64,000 nt of DNA from Heterotrichella gracilis (taxonomy: Eukaryota; Sar; Xanthophyceae; Tribonematales; Xanthonemataceae). How positions within the stretch are numbered: position 1 is the first letter of the stretch; each line of letters opens with the position of its first letter. The position numbers were made by a program, and so were the translations under genes. The notes beneath the pieces were generated by a model. The model was not told where the DNA came from. It did not search any database and saw only the letters and a program-made list of their open reading frames with translations. Where the stretch lies: NCBI GenBank assembly GCA_032358255.1, contig JAULBX010007885.1, positions 55,508 to 119,507 on the forward strand, given 5' to 3'. Shown piece after piece: positions 1-14,000 of this stretch.

Positions 1-1338
1 AGTTGGCTGCAGCAGGCATGCACTGTGTATGGTCAGCTTCAGCAGTTCTCGCGCTGCCGCCGTCATGCACCATGTGTTTAGGCAGCTACCCATGTAAAGA
101 CCCTGCAACATGCCCCATTCTGCCCCTTTCAACATTGCTGCTAATGCTGCCGCCGTGGTAATGCCATGCCTTATCTGCAGTGGCCCTAGAGGCAGATCAC
201 TGTACTGTATCCATCTCAGATAATTGACAAGCCAGTGGTGACCATTTCTGAGACTGGACGAGGTCTTGCTGGTCTTCACCCATCACGTGACTGGATTGTA
301 AGGGAAAGTAGTTGCATTATTGCAGTGCTTCAACATCAAACAGGGTGGGTACTTAGTTGAGCAGTGTTGCCGCGTTGAAACTGAAAACCCAGTTGCAGTG
401 CTTCAAGCGCAACAACATTAAAAAACGGCAAATGTGTTAAAGTAGGCGCGTTCATGCTGGGGGTTGAAGTCTTTTGAAAGTCTGGCATGGACACAGTGAA
501 TGGTACACCACTCAGTGTTGAACTTGTGGCAAGGCACCATGCATGCATGGCCAAGAGGAGAGCAGCCTGCCTCTGTGGGGCTCACTGGGACTCAGGGGCT
601 GGTTGCGCAGGTCCCCTTGTCACAATGTTCAAGTTACATCAGGCAGCAATGCCATCCTGCCTGCAAGTACTTGGGGAGCTGCCGGTGCTGTGCGGTGTCA
701 CATAGAGTCTGTGACCAGTTGGATTGAAAAAACCTGAGTACAATGAACCCTTCAAGCCTCAGATATCCTCGCCCTGTACAGCATGCTGACTGTACCTTGT
801 CACCCACTTCGGGGTAGCTAAAAGCAGGTCCAGGTGGAAACACTCAGCTGGCAAATGAGTGGCACTTGCACCGTTCACAGTGAACATCAGTGCACATAGC
901 TGGAGGAAAGTTGGGAAACAACCGGTTTTGTACCTAAAACAACGACTCCGGTAGTTCATAACTGGCACCCACTGGGTGACTCGAGAGGTTCTCCCTGTGG
1001 CAGAACGCCATGCATGTGGGTGGTTCGCCTGCCAAATCCCCCTACGCGTATACGTTCTCTTTACTAGTTTGGCGTTGAAAGATACCACGTAGGCGCTAGT
1101 CTCATACAGCAGTTGGTCACAGGTTACTGGGCGTTATTGTTCAAGCGGGACATTCCGTTGCATGCCGCTTAGTTTCCAATGTGACTTCCAAGTGACGCAG
1201 AACATACTAGCTGCCAACAACTACGAACCCACAAGTTGAAACACGTTATCTGGCTGTTTAAAGCTTACGGGCGTACACCAGCAACGGATCGCTCAGCTTA
1301 CGGGCACATCTTATCACCTTATAGGCCACGAATGTTGC
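1..1338. other. Upstream region with no supported gene
   Basis: No exon with convincing protein similarity or paired splice sites was found here on either strand. The open frames are short, overlap one another and have random-looking composition. The region probably holds the promoter and 5' leader of the TauE-like gene, and could hide another small 5' exon of it. Confidence 0.5.
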
Positions 1339-3743
1339 ATGCAAAGCAACGGGTTGGTCAGCTACCAGAGGGCACGCCGGGCTTCTATGTTGGGGTATGG
1401 TATTTGGGCTAGTCTACTCTGCAATACAAAACTCTTTCAAAACTCTCCAGAACAAAAACAATTCCACTCTGTGCCACTCAGGGACATGAACGGGTAAGCC
1501 TCACTTTTCTGTATGTCAGCTGTAAATCAGTGTCATCGTCAGACTGCAGTGCGTGTTACAGACTATGGGGATGTAAGACAATGTCTTTTCAACCTCTGTC
1601 CGAACCTACAGGTACTTGACTGGCCATGTGCAAGAAACCAATAGGCCCTTCGTGTTTGATGCCAACAACATTGTCGCCCTCATCACCTGCTTCCTGGTAC
1701 GTGTCCAAAGCCCCAGGAGCATCCTCTTGTGAACAGCTCCTGCTCTTGGTCACTGTGATTTACCGACTGCCATCCTGATCCTGCAGGTGGCGGCACTTGC
1801 CAACGCTGCGGGCGTTGGCGGTGGGGCACTACTTGTGCCGCTATTTAACCTTCTGCTTCACTTCAGTGAGTTACAGTTGCTGCCTGAAGCTACAAAGTTT
1901 TTTACAAGATGTGTTGCATATGGCTACTCCTCTACATAGGGATCTGAATGCAACTGTGTGTCAACTCTGCAGGTTTGAAGGCATCAACAGCACTCTCTCA
2001 AGCAGTGATAACTGGTGGTGCCCTAGGTAGTGCATGGTACTACATACTGGCGAAACACCCCAAATGTCCACACAAACCTCTCATCGATTTCCCAGTTGCG
2101 CTGATGATTACTCCAGTACTGCTGCTGGGGGTGAGCGCAGGTATGGTGCAGCCCTTCCATCTGCACTGAATTTGAGCTGAACATGGCAGCGACCGGCCAC
2201 CCATTCGATTCCCATTGTTGCGCTTTCTGTGCCTTCTGATGAGGCCTCGTTTGGTTACGCAGGTGTCCTCCTGAACATGTCAGTCCCCAACTGGCTCATC
2301 ACATTCTGCCTTGTTGCGTTGCTGTGCTTCCTGACGTATCGCACACTGCGGACAAGCATACGGCTGCATCAGTATGAAGTCAAGGCAGCGCAAGTGGCTA
2401 GGCAGGGCCAGCAGCTGAATACCTCACCAGGTGTGCAGCATCGGACATTTTCAGACAGTAATCCAGGCCACCAAAGCCTGCCTCAGCAGTCAAGTCCACA
2501 CTCGCAAAAGACTTTGCCTGCAGCACGCAGTGGGACTGAGGAAGGTACTTGCAGCCACCAGAGTGAGGTACAGCTACTGCGTGGCTCTGATCCACATGGG
2601 GACACAACCGGTTCTGGCGAGGCACCATCAAACAATGATGGCACATTTGGCGGGTGGAGGTACAAGGCAAGCACAGCAGGCAACCTCCATGACTCTGATG
2701 ACAATGATGGCCAAATCTTCATTGGGGCAGTACCGGCAGCACAGCAGCAGGCCAATGAAGATTGTGGTCCTAATGGACGTGATGGATCAGCTGCACATGT
2801 GGTGTGCTTGACCGGGCAACCAACAATCAGATCCAAGGATGCACTGGGGAACAAACAGCCATTGCATTCATTTCCTATTGACCCCAGCCACTCATCCCCT
2901 ACAGAGGAGTATTCAACGCCGACATTGTCAGCAGAAGCGCCTGATGCGCCTCACTGCGGCAGAGGGCAGCACCTGCAGCAAGATGAGGAGCACCCCCTGC
3001 ATCAGCCTGCTGCAGCTTCGCCTGCTGCAGCCCCAGGCAGTGGCGGGTACCGCTTTCCATGGCTGCAAGCTGTGCAGCTCCTGGGACTCTGGATGACCTT
3101 TGTCGTGCTTCAGGCTGCAAAGAGCACATTTCCCACATGCGCCTGGCAGTTCCTGGTGCTGTTTGGTGCACAGGCTGTGGTGTCCCTTGGCGCCACGGCA
3201 TTTTTCGTGCGCCAGACAATCAAGCTTCACCTGCGGGACAGGGATTTCCAGCTCAGCCTGCCAATCTTGTATGAAGATGAGCTAAGCAGCACGCCAAGCT
3301 GGACATTGGAGGTGCTGGTCAAGTTCTGCATCATTATACTTGTGGGTGGGGTCATCGCTGGCCTCCTTGGCATTGGCGGTGGAATGATTGTCACGCCGCT
3401 GATGCTGGAGCTGCAGCTGCACCCACAGGTCACAGCCGCTACCAGTGCCATAGTTGTACTCTTTTCAGCTTCCTCAGCAACCTTGGCTTTTGCGTTTCAG
3501 CACAGGCTGAACACACAGTATGCGCTGATCTATGGCGGTGTGTCTCTGCTTTCGTCTCTTATTGGCGTTTTTGTGGTGGGCAAGATAATGAAGAGATCTG
3601 GCAAGTCATCCATTATTGTCATGATTTTGGCGTTTGTGATTGGGAGTGGGGCGATTTTGATTGCTGTATACGGTGGGCAGAAGGCAATTGCCGACCTCAC
3701 ACATCACCACAACATTGGCTTCAGCGGGTTCTGCAAGTCGTAG
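1339..3743 (+). CDS. TauE/SafE-family membrane anion exporter
   Basis: Five exons: 1339-1493, 1612-1696, 1787-1865, 1973-2140, 2263-3743; phases agree, giving about 655 residues. TauE/SafE proteins move sulfite or organosulfonates across membranes. The two pseudo-symmetric halves each carry the family's Gly-rich motif: GVGGGALLVP near residue 88 and GIGGGMIVTP near residue 532, each followed by hydrophobic helices. Plant members usually have about 450-500 residues; this one is longer because a hydrophilic Ser/Gln/His-rich loop of roughly 230 residues (about 200-430) separates the halves. Exon 4 runs to the second GT at 2141; the first GT at 2131 would break the frame. The start is uncertain: in-frame Met codons lie at 1339, 1387 and 1486, and no clear signal peptide decides between them. 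The substrate cannot be read from the sequence. Confidence 0.85.
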
Positions 3744-6288
3744 TAAGTCAGTAATGCCCACTTTTTCTTGCGCCGGATATCCTAGTAATTTCAATGAGAT
3801 AAATCATTTTGGAAGGTGGCTCAGTACTGAACATTTTTGTTTCAATTTGTTTAGAATATTTAGTGATTTAAGAAAACTGGCGCTAGGCAATATGCCAGAT
3901 GTGGTTGCAAAGCTAAAAGCTAGGCGTGAAGGCATTGCCATCCTCCTCAAGGTCATCGTGCACATGTACCACCCTGTCATTCCTTGCTACACACCAGGTT
4001 TAGCAGGCATCTTTTTTTGTAGTGCGCACGTCTTCAGGGTCTTTTTGTCACCTCAGCGGTTTCACAGCACACACGTTTTTGGTAGTATTTTTTGGCTTGT
4101 TTTACTGTCTGTCATGCTTTTTGTGCTATGCAGCCATCAAACAGCGAGACACCTTCCTGTAGCACGAGGCAACATTTTTGCTGGCGCACAATGTCTGAAT
4201 ATTTGCTCAAGAATGTGATCCCTGTGAGGGTAACACTCCAACCAAACCTGCTTAACCGATTTTGTACACGGGCACGGCCTGCTGCAGCCAGTTATGCCCC
4301 ATTGGGACCCATTGCAGCACCTGCAGTAGGTTGCAGGTCTGACTGGTGAACACCACCAGGCTGTTTCGATGCCGAACTTTGTTGGCGCTCTGGCTGTACT
4401 GTACTACACTTGCATCCATATGGCAATTGCCACGCTTCGCATCATCACCATGGCAAGGCTCGGAGCAACGGTTGTCAGTTACAGCCGCAATGTTTATCAG
4501 CTGCAGCTCACAACCGTGTTAGTTGCCAGTGGATGACAGCCTGGCCGGGCCCAGCGGCTGTGGCAACTTGGACTGAGTTATGCAGACTACTTTAAGGGCA
4601 CCGCTAGTGAAAGAATTTGGTGGCAAACCAGTGGTGGCCTTCAGTCAGTGACTTCAAAGCCAAGCTGATGGGAGATGCATTCAACTTGATGTGTTTCTTC
4701 AACTAGTGGCCACCTACAGAGGCTCAGCCTCAGGCCAGCAACCGTAGCTCAATGCAATGAGCCTTCAAAAAGGAGGTCGCTAATATGGAGTTTTTGAGCA
4801 ATTCTTGCGGTGGGTAAAGTGGTCATAGTTCGTCATTGACACACAGAAGAGTTCCCCAGGCCAAGCCGTTTAGATAACGAACTGACTTGGCCTGGCATGT
4901 AGCCTGGATAGCAGCGGTGCGCTGCTGGCAAGCATATATCACGAGTTGTTGTTACAGTTTCAGGTGCCTTCCAGGCTATGTAGGTATTACCAAACAGCAC
5001 ACTCCTAACAGCATAACTCTCAATGTGACCCTGTCGGTATAAATCCTCCTACTTTTGGACTGGAACGAAGAAAAGACCTTTGTCAAAGGAAACACTAACC
5101 CCAGCTGGCTAACAATCAGCAATTGGGTGCAATGATCAGCAAGGAAAAACCTGGTTGCGAGTGACGTGGCACATGGCCCCTGCCAATAAAAAGTGTACCA
5201 CCCTAAAGATCAAGCTGTGCAGCAGAACCCCTTCTGGACCATCACCGACTATAAGCTTTGTAGTTTGCAAGTGGCTCCTTGGCCTCCACCACCCCCAGCT
5301 CCAGTTGACCAGCACCGACTCTCTGATATGCACAGCCCACCACCATACTGGGCCTCCAGCTCTTCCTCTGGCACTCCAAGCTTCAACACCAATGGAAGCT
5401 GGGGCACCAGTGCTGCTGCAGCGCGACGAACAGGGCACAAACAACAAGCCACATGCTTACAAGGCACCCACACGGCAGTGTGCAACAAATATGCCGTGCA
5501 ATACACGTACCAGGGGTGGTACAGGGTGGTGCAAAAACACGCTGTAACTTCACTGCACTGTGTCACAAACAAAATCTGCGGTGATAAGACAGTACTCTTA
5601 CAAATTTACTGCTGCATCTTGGAACGCAAGCCAGATACAGGATAGCAGTGGATCAGACAGGATAGCTTGGTGTGGGCACTAGTGTACAAAAAGACGAACT
5701 TCGAGAAATAAATTGTTTGACAGGTCATGTGAAAGGCAGGCTTCTTGTCCACAGTATAACTTTGGAATACCCACACAGTTAACAGCCACATTTTATTTTT
5801 TGTGCAGAAAGTTCAAGCTTGTAAGGGACACTGGTGCAGACTAGGCAGAAGCAGCAGCATGACTGCCTTCTGTACCTTGATGTACGCAAAGGCACGTGCA
5901 CGGCCACCACCAGGCGCACATCGTTCCCCCCTGGAGGGAGTGGGGTCACCGGCTCCATGCCTCTGGATTTCTGGCAGGCAGGCAGGCAACTATTGAGCGA
6001 ACAGCTGTGAGGCAAAATTCAACAGCACAAGCACAGGCCTGTCCTTGCTTACCCGCTACACTGCGGCTGGTGGTCGTCAGAGCCGCGCAGGTGAGCAGCA
6101 CAGGGCTTGGTCTGTAGCTCACTCGTCAGTGGGTGGCCTGCTCCATAGCATCACGAGCCAGCCCTGGAAGGGATCGCAGGCAAGTGCAAGTGTGTGCAAC
6201 CCAATGCGGTGGCACATTCACTGCACTGCATATGTTCCAGCAGCACACAGCAGATGCAATTCCCTTGCCAGTGGTGTTTCCGATACTC
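3744..6288. other. Intergenic region between convergent genes
   Basis: This stretch lies between the TauE stop and the stop of the opposing HEXIM-like gene, so it should hold both 3' UTRs. Around 5193-5645 (+) there is a Pro/Ser/Thr-rich open frame of 150 codons. It has no recognisable domain or clear splice sites, so I do not call it a gene. No repeats or RNA genes were seen. Confidence 0.4.
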
Positions 6289-7346
6289 TCAACTGCTGTA
6301 GTCTTCGGTGACAGCGTCCACATGCGAGTGCTCCACTTCAGGTGCGTCCTCCTCCACCCCGTTGTTCTCGTTGAGCTGCTCTTGCAACAGGAAGAGCCTC
6401 TGCAGAAAGGGACACTAGCAGTCAGTATCTGTTGAGGAAAAGAGGAGCTTCCGAGCAAACACCACGCGCAGAACTTCACAAAATCACCATACCTCTCTCA
6501 AGTTCAAGTTTTCCTCCTCCAAGTTTGCAATATACGCCGTTTGCTCCTCAAGCCGGGCCTTGATGTGCCGTGGAACAGTTTTCTCACTGTCGTCTTCATC
6601 TATGTGCAGCTGAAAGCCATGGACATCCTCTGGCTCTGAGTCATCTCCATCAGAGGAGTCTGCATCGTTGCCAGAAGACGAGGCAGGAGAATCTCGCTTT
6701 GTGATGAGCCCAGCATTTGTGCCAAAAAAGTCCAGGTCTGCGCCCAGTGCAGCCGCATCTTCCTCCAAAGTCTGATACCCGCTTGTCCAGTTCTGCCCTC
6801 TCCCGCTGGCCATGTCAACAGCAGTATCTGCAACAGAGCACAACCACAGATGTTAGACCTACTGTAGGGAAAACTTTTGGAGTTGCCAAGAGGCTGACCT
6901 GCTCAATAAACCAGACAAAGGTCATGCAAACCAGTAGCCAACTTACCTCTGCTTCCCATCAAAAACGAGTTTGTGTTCTCTGGTGCACGGGGGGCAGTCC
7001 GAGGAACGGACCCAGGCGTGTCCTTCACCCTCGCCGCGTTTCCTGAAACAGGGATGGTAGCTGAAAACCTGCCCAGCTTCCATAACGGCAACATAACATG
7101 CCTCCCAGCACGGGAGCACTGCGAGGACCTACCGCCATAGAACCGACGCGTTTTGGCTGCGTTCTTGCGTCGAAGCTCCTCCAGAGGCAGAGGGTCCGCA
7201 GCATTCCGCTTGGGCCCTGGACGTTTGAAAGCACTTTTGTTTGGACGGACATGCAAGCCACCATGGGTCCTACCGCCCCTATTCCTGTTCCCCCACCCGG
7301 GTCCACCGGAAGGCTGCTGAGGCTCCATGTCTGAACTCACAGCCAT
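6289..7346 (-). CDS. HEXIM-like basic/acidic coiled-coil protein
   Basis: Four exons on the minus strand (7346-7133, 7042-6947, 6827-6493, 6399-6289) splice in phase to 251 residues. The order of segments is: a Gly/Arg/Lys-rich basic N-terminus (about 1-70) with RRKNAAKTRRF; a short motif PENTNSFLM near residue 98; an acidic Asp/Glu/Ser stretch (about 140-185); and a coiled coil with LEEENLNLRE (about 190-230), then an acidic tail. Metazoan HEXIM1/2, which inhibit P-TEFb when bound to 7SK RNA, have the same order: arginine-rich RNA-binding motif, PYNT-x-x-FLM, acidic region, C-terminal coiled coil. That is a motif and architecture match only. HEXIM is best known from animals, so the call is tentative; it could be an unrelated nuclear protein. 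Its start faces the NUP155 start across 686 bp. Confidence 0.5.
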
Positions 7347-8032
7347 AGACCGTAAGGAGGTCAACCTGCACGAGAAAACAACGAAGAATGGTCAGCAATC
7401 TTCGTCAGCAACAGTGGTGAACCAGCCAGGAGCCAACTCAATGCCTTTGGTGCCAGCCAGGGAAACCCGTCAAACTCAGGCAGTCACAAATACACCAAGG
7501 ATGTCAAACAGCACAGTTTTGTGGTTGCTATTGGACGCTTGGAGAACCTTTCTCACCTTTGATGGTGCCGCTGTGGTAGCTGGCAGGAAGTGGAACGTCG
7601 AGAACCAGTATTGAGCAACAGGTCAACAAGTCAGTAGCAAGACGACTTCAGAAGACCAGCAAACACTACAACCAAATTCAGAATATGGCTTGCGTTGTGT
7701 TGGTGTGCCAGGTTATGTGCTGCCTCGTCGATGGCTCCATCCTGGTGGATATTACATGATAATACGACTAATATCACGGGCATGGAAAGGGCGGTGGTGG
7801 GTACTGCATGTTCAAAGTGGGTGTTTGTATCTATGTCAACAACTTTGGTTTCCACACAAGCCATGCACGGTTGACGACCCAGCAAAGGTTGGGCAGGACA
7901 AGCCTTTGATTGCGTTTGCAGGTAGTAACAGCGCATGCAGTCAGTTTTAGGCAGTGGACGCACAGGCTGCACCCACAGCTTGGGTGGCCCTGGAACACAG
8001 CCTGATGCATAGTGGCCGGTCCAACTTGTAGT
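7347..8032. promoter_or_regulatory. Divergent promoter region, HEXIM-like / NUP155
   Basis: These 686 bp separate the two outward-facing start codons and must contain both 5' UTRs and promoters. A splice-acceptor-like CAG on the minus strand lies just upstream of the HEXIM-like ATG (about 7366), so a 5' UTR intron is possible. No TATA box or other defined element can be assigned. Confidence 0.45.
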
Positions 8033-11000
8033 ATGGCTGCGGCACCTGCAGCCCCCCCGCCTTGGCGGTGGCAGTCTGATCCAGTTCCATCCTTCCGACC
8101 ATCAGGCCAGGCAGCAGCCAGCACAGCAGCAGATGCGAGCATTGATGGCGCTTCAAACGCCTGGAAGCACGTTAGGAACGTAGTGCGAGACGACGGGAAA
8201 GCAGTGGACCTGTATGAGCTGCTGTCCCACTCGTCCAGGGAGACGCAATATTCATTTCATCCCCAAGGAGTAAGTGCAGCAGGGGCTGTCAGCAGGGGTT
8301 GCTTCAACTAGGGGTTGCCTAACCCCGTTTCTCGATACCCCGTTTGATGTTTAGAGAAGCTTGTGGGTCTATCGGGCAGTCGCACGCCTTTTTACACATG
8401 CATGCATATATACTGGTACACGCACTGACTGATTCTACACATTGTGATGGTTCACATTGCATCAGGTAGGCTTGTACAAACGTGCCAGGTAGCAGTGGCA
8501 TAGGAAAGGGGTAAACTGTATGTGCGCTTTGCAGTAGGCTGCTTTCCTCCATGCCTGATCTGGTTTTAAATGTTGTAGTGGCCATCTCTGCTGCGCCCGC
8601 TGTCCCCCATCATTGCCGAGCTCCCCGCCATGGTGACCGACCGCTACGCAGCGTGCCAAAGCGTTGCATTCTGCGGCGTCATGCCGGAGATAAAGCGCGC
8701 CTGGGCTTCGGTGGACAACGCGCTGTTCCTGTGGCGCTTTGACCGGTGGTGAGTGGCGGGGGGGACTGCCCTGTTGCACACTCCTCCACCACCAACTACA
8801 GCAAAAGTCCCACCACAAAGCTGGCGACTTGCGGCCACATGGCGTAGCACCCTGCGGGTTGCAACTTGACCGGCGCCACTGCAGCCTCGCTCACTCACCA
8901 GTCTGTACTCTGCACAGCTATAACGCGTTAGTTCTGGTCAACGTGGTGAAAGGTTGGTTGGTTGCTCACACTCCTTGCCCACTCCCAGGAACGACGTGCC
9001 CGTTGAGTACAGCGGCGAGGAGCAGGCCATCTGCTGCGTGGGCCTGGTCACGCCCCGCCCAGGCGTGTTTGTGGAGGTGGTGCAGCACCTGCTGGTGGTG
9101 TGCACAACAGTGGAGGTGGGGCCAGGCGACAGCAACCGCATGCACACACTTGAGGGGGGTTGCATACAGGCGGGCAAGGAGTTGGCTCGTGGCTTGGCTG
9201 GTTGTTGTCCACTGGGACCATAATGCATGACCCGCACCCGCACAAGCACCTGCCTCGCAACCGAGCCTGGAAAAGTATCTGAGTGCATGCCATGACCTCC
9301 ATCCCAGCATGACAGTCTTGGCTATACCATGCGTGGCACCTGGCAGACCAACTCAGCGCCCAACCCCCTCCCCCCCTCCCCAGGTGGTCCTGCTGGGTGT
9401 GTGCTCCACCTCCGGCCCAGGTGGCGACCCCCAGTCAGACCTGGTCCTGCAGCCACTGCCCCTGTACACCGTGCCCTCAGACAACGTCACCATGACATGC
9501 TGCGCCACCACCCCCTCGGGCCGTATCTTCCTGGGGGGCGCGGATGGCCACCTGTACGAGATCCAGTACTCGGGGGCTGACAGCTGGAGGCAGAAGCGAT
9601 GCGCCAAGGTGGGTGGGGGCAAGGGGGGGGAGGGCAGGGGACACATGGGTGGGAGGTGGTGGCAAGCAGCAGAGCGTGGCTGTGGCGGTGTTGATGTGGC
9701 TGGGAGCGTGCCAGCTGCATCCTGTGTTGGCAAATTTGGCATGGATAAAAAATAACACACAAATAAGTGGCATTGCCGTTTCCGCATTGGCACATTTGGC
9801 ATGGGTAGGTCTGGCATGGGCACTTAGACTCTGTGCTGTGCCATTGGCAATGTTGGTGACCAATCCAGGCATCTGCGGCACAGGCATCTCATGCAATAGC
9901 TCAGCACCACATGCATGCATCCCCCGCCGACCGACCCACACCCTGCCGCAGGTGTGCCACACGCGCGGCTTTGGTCAGCTGCTCCCCTCCTTCCTCCCCA
10001 CCTTCATCACCGGCTTCCCCTCTGCCCTCATGGACATTGTGGTGGACAGCACCAGGCACTGCCTGTACACCAGGTCACACACGTCGGCGCTGCAGGTGGG
10101 GGCGGGGTGAAGGGGTAGGAAGGGGACGTTTGAAACACTGGAGTTCTTGGCAGTATTCTGCATGTTGTAAGCTGTGTTTGGGCGCATTGCATGCACATGG
10201 CCAGGAGGAGGAAACGCATGTGGTGTGATGCTGCATGGCCTGGGTAATATGGACGAGAGGAGGGAGCCAATGGGAATGGCGCAGGGTGACTAGGGCTGGT
10301 GGGGCATGTGCGAGAATACGTGCAGGGAAAATGAAGTGCACAGATCAGGAAGTGCTTCAGTCCGGATCCATGCCCCCACGCATTTATTCCAGTACCTGCC
10401 CCGCTCTGTGGTCCATCCCACCATGCGCCTGTGGCATAATACTAGTAGTGGTATGGGTTCCCCTTGCGCCGAGGGGAGGTGCTGCAGATGCCATCTACTA
10501 GTCCGGGAAGTAACACCCAGCCATATAACGTTCGTGTGGCTGCGCAGGTGTTTGACCTGGGCCCCGATGGCAGCGAGGCGCCCAAGAAGGTTGGCGAGTG
10601 CACAGACATTATTCAGGAGGGGTCAAAGGCGCAGGGAGGTGGGTGGGGGGGGCACCACCTGGCAGGGGCGTGTGTGTGTGCTAGGGGGCAGGGGTGGCGC
10701 CGCTGCTGTTGCACATATAGACCCGTCTGAAGGGGTCATCATGACAAGCCATGGAGTTGTGGCATCCATGGAGGAGCCGTATTTGAAGCTGGTGTTGATC
10801 TGTATGGGCAGCTGGATTTGTGCATGTGCATGTGCATGCGCAGCGACCTTGCACCTATCCACTTGGGGCGGAAATGTCCCTCCTTCTGCTTCATCAACAT
10901 GATGGACACGCTTCACACGTCTGATGGACCAAATTTAGTCCCTGGCTCTGTGCCCTGACGTAAAAACACATAATTCACACACCACATGCCTTGACCTGGT

Positions 11001-14000
11001 GTCGCCACCTGCGCAGGGCGCGAGGTGTTTGGGCGCGCAGGCGGCGACAAGAAGAGCGCAGCCATCGTGCACATCTCGCCCATCCCACCCACCGAGTCGC
11101 AGCGCCTGCACCTCATCGCCGTCACGGCAGACGGGCGCAGGGTGTACTTTTCCACCATGCCATCCCCGTCCTGGGGCGGCCAGCAGGGCATCTCCCGGCC
11201 GATCATGCTGCGGGCGGAGATTGCTCGGCAGGCGGTGCCAGCGCCCGCACCCACGGCGGCGCCGGGCGGGGGTGGGGCGGCGCGCGGCGGGGCGGCGACG
11301 CTGTTTGGCCATGCGGCGCAGGCGCGGTGGGTGTCTCTAGTGGTACATTAGGGTTTTCGGGGGGTGGGGGGGGAGTGTTGAGGCTGGGCACGGTACATCG
11401 AGCGGCTTGCTTGCTGTCATAGCTGCATGCACTGCCACGGCTCTGTGCATGCCAGCGGCGCTGAGCCCTGCTGATATGCATGCATTGACATGTCAGGACT
11501 CCTCAGGATGTGCAGGGAGTGGGATAACAGGGCATGACTGTGTGCACAGGAGACCGCATGTGCCTGCTAAATGCTGGTGGGCGCTCATCAGTGCTTGTTC
11601 CGCGCAGGGGGAGCGAGGTGGGGTGTGCGCTGTACCACCGAGGGGTGCTGCTGTTGACCGAATCCACGGGGAGCGAGGGGCGCAGTAAGCTGCTCATGGC
11701 CAGCCGCGACCTCACGGTGCCTCCCATAGGCGCCGCCATGGGTGCGCACTACAGCGCCTCGGGCCTGAGGGAGGTGGTGGCTGAGCTGGAGATGCAGGTC
11801 CCAGGTGGGTGGGGGGGTGGGGGGGGCAGCTGAGTAGGGGGTGGGGGAGGCAGCAGGGATGTGGGCGGTGATGTGGAGCCAGCGTGGCTGCAGGTCCTGG
11901 GTAATGGGTTGGTGGTGATTAGGGTGGGCCAGGTGGGAGTAGGATGCAGCATGACCGGCAGAAAGTTATGAACCAGGTGGGGGCAGGCATAGCGAATGGT
12001 CCAGGCGGGGTGCGTGCTGCAGCTGGAGCCTGGTCACTGCTGCAGCATTATACCTTTTGTGGGGTGGGGCAACAGGTGGGGCTGCATCGTGCGGTGCAAA
12101 GCAGCTGATGCTGCAGCTGCAACGCGCAATACCACTGCAACCCTGCTTCCACTGTGCGTTCAGAGCGCTGATCTTGGCTTTGTAACCTCCTGTTGTTCCT
12201 CCCCTGCAGGCGAGACGGTGGCCCTGCGTGCGCTTGAGCCCAGCCAGCCCCCGGTGGGCGCTGCCCAGCTGGCCATGCGCGATGAGCTGGCCACGCAGCA
12301 CCTCATGCCTGCGCCCAGATTCGTGCTGGTCAGCACAGCAGGTGCGCTGCCCAGGGGGGGGGGTGCAGGGGGGGAGGTGCAAGGGGGGAGGTGCAGGGGG
12401 GCAACAGGAACCCTGCGGCCGTGTCATCTCTAGGAGGGGGGTTGATGGGATGGCGGGGCGGGGGGACCCCACACGGCTGACTGTGTCCCTCTTGGGTTGT
12501 TGCCGGCCCTGCCATGTGGTGTATGATGCAGAACAATGCAACACACTCGTGCCGGCCCTGGTCATGCAGTGCACACAACGTGCTTTGGCCAACCCCTTTC
12601 CATGCACCCAATCTGTACTTCCTCTGATCATGTGGTCTGCCACGTGTACAGTACCCGCCTGCCCTCAACACCTCCCACTCAACAATAGTATAACATTTAA
12701 ATAAAATAGCATGACCTTTTATTATTTTTAATTGCAGAAAAGATTTATATTCATTTGAAAAAATCATTTTCTTTAATTTTCTCACCCCCCACACCAGGTG
12801 TCCTTGAGGTTGAGAAGCTGCGCCCAGTGGATGTGCTCCAACAGCTGCTTGACGAGCGCGCATCTGCCAAGCTGGAGCCCTTCTTCCGTGCATACGGGGC
12901 GGCTGAGGTGGCAGCCATGTGCCTCATGCTGGCCACTGCGCAGCCAGCGGCGGCGTCGGCGGTGGGTGTTGGGGGTGCTGAGTGCCTGCCTGTTAGTGTA
13001 ACACCTGCTGGGGGCTGGGAGTCTGCATGCTATTGAGTGAGGAGAGTAGTGGGTGTGTTGGTAATGGGGGTGCAATGCGGTGCCGCCATGTGTGTACCTG
13101 TGATGGGATGCTGCTGGCTTGCACTGCATTCACTGGCTAAGAGTGCACCAGGAAGGGGTACTGCACAGGAAACACCCCGTTGCCCAGACCCAATGGCCTA
13201 TCCACACTTCCTCAGCACCTGACACACTACCATTCCCTCCACCAGAGCACCATCCAGCAGGCCCGCGCCGCCCTGGACAACCCCCGCCTCACCGGCCAAC
13301 CAGAGCTCCGGGATGCCAGCTCAGCAGGCGGGCCCCCAGACGATTCAGGTGCCGCGCCCCCCTTGGGGTTCGACATGGGCGCCCCCGTGGCCGTGGCTGA
13401 GCCCGAGTGGTCCGCTGCGCACAAGGGGGTGTGCCTGTACGCGTCGCGCCTGCTGGGGCCCATGTGGGAGGAGGGGGTGGTGGCCACGAGTGGTGGGGGG
13501 CTGGTCAAGGCAAAGTTCAGCGGGGAGATGCTGCAGGTGGGTGGGGTGGGGTGGGGTTGGGAGGAGATTGCGATGTGTTTTGCTGTTTAGTCGGCGGCAA
13601 TGCCCACAAATGAAGCATCGTTGATTGGTGTGGTTAAGCAGCGCAACCCCTGCCTTCTCTTTCCCCATAGTCTTCATATCAGAAGAATTTGAAACCAAAG
13701 TATAGGAAAATTGAATAACAAAAATGTAGCAAATTAAATAATACAATTGCGCAAGGCATGTAGGACAGACTGCTAATCTGGCTGTACTGCTGAAACGCAT
13801 GTAAGTAAGGAAGTAAAATATGAAATAACCTTCACCCTCCCAGAACCCTCCCCTCACACCCCCCGCAGGCCCTGGAGGAGCGGCTGCGCGCACTGTCCGA
13901 GTTCCTGGGAGACTACCTGGGCAGGCGCAGGGCACGCGCAGCAATGCGGCCATCGCCGGCATTCGCGCAGTTTGGGCTGGGCGCAGGGGGAGGGGCCGGC

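Noticed and set aside
5193-5645. 150-codon Pro/Ser-rich frame
   Set aside because: No domain, start context or splice evidence; too weak to call a gene.
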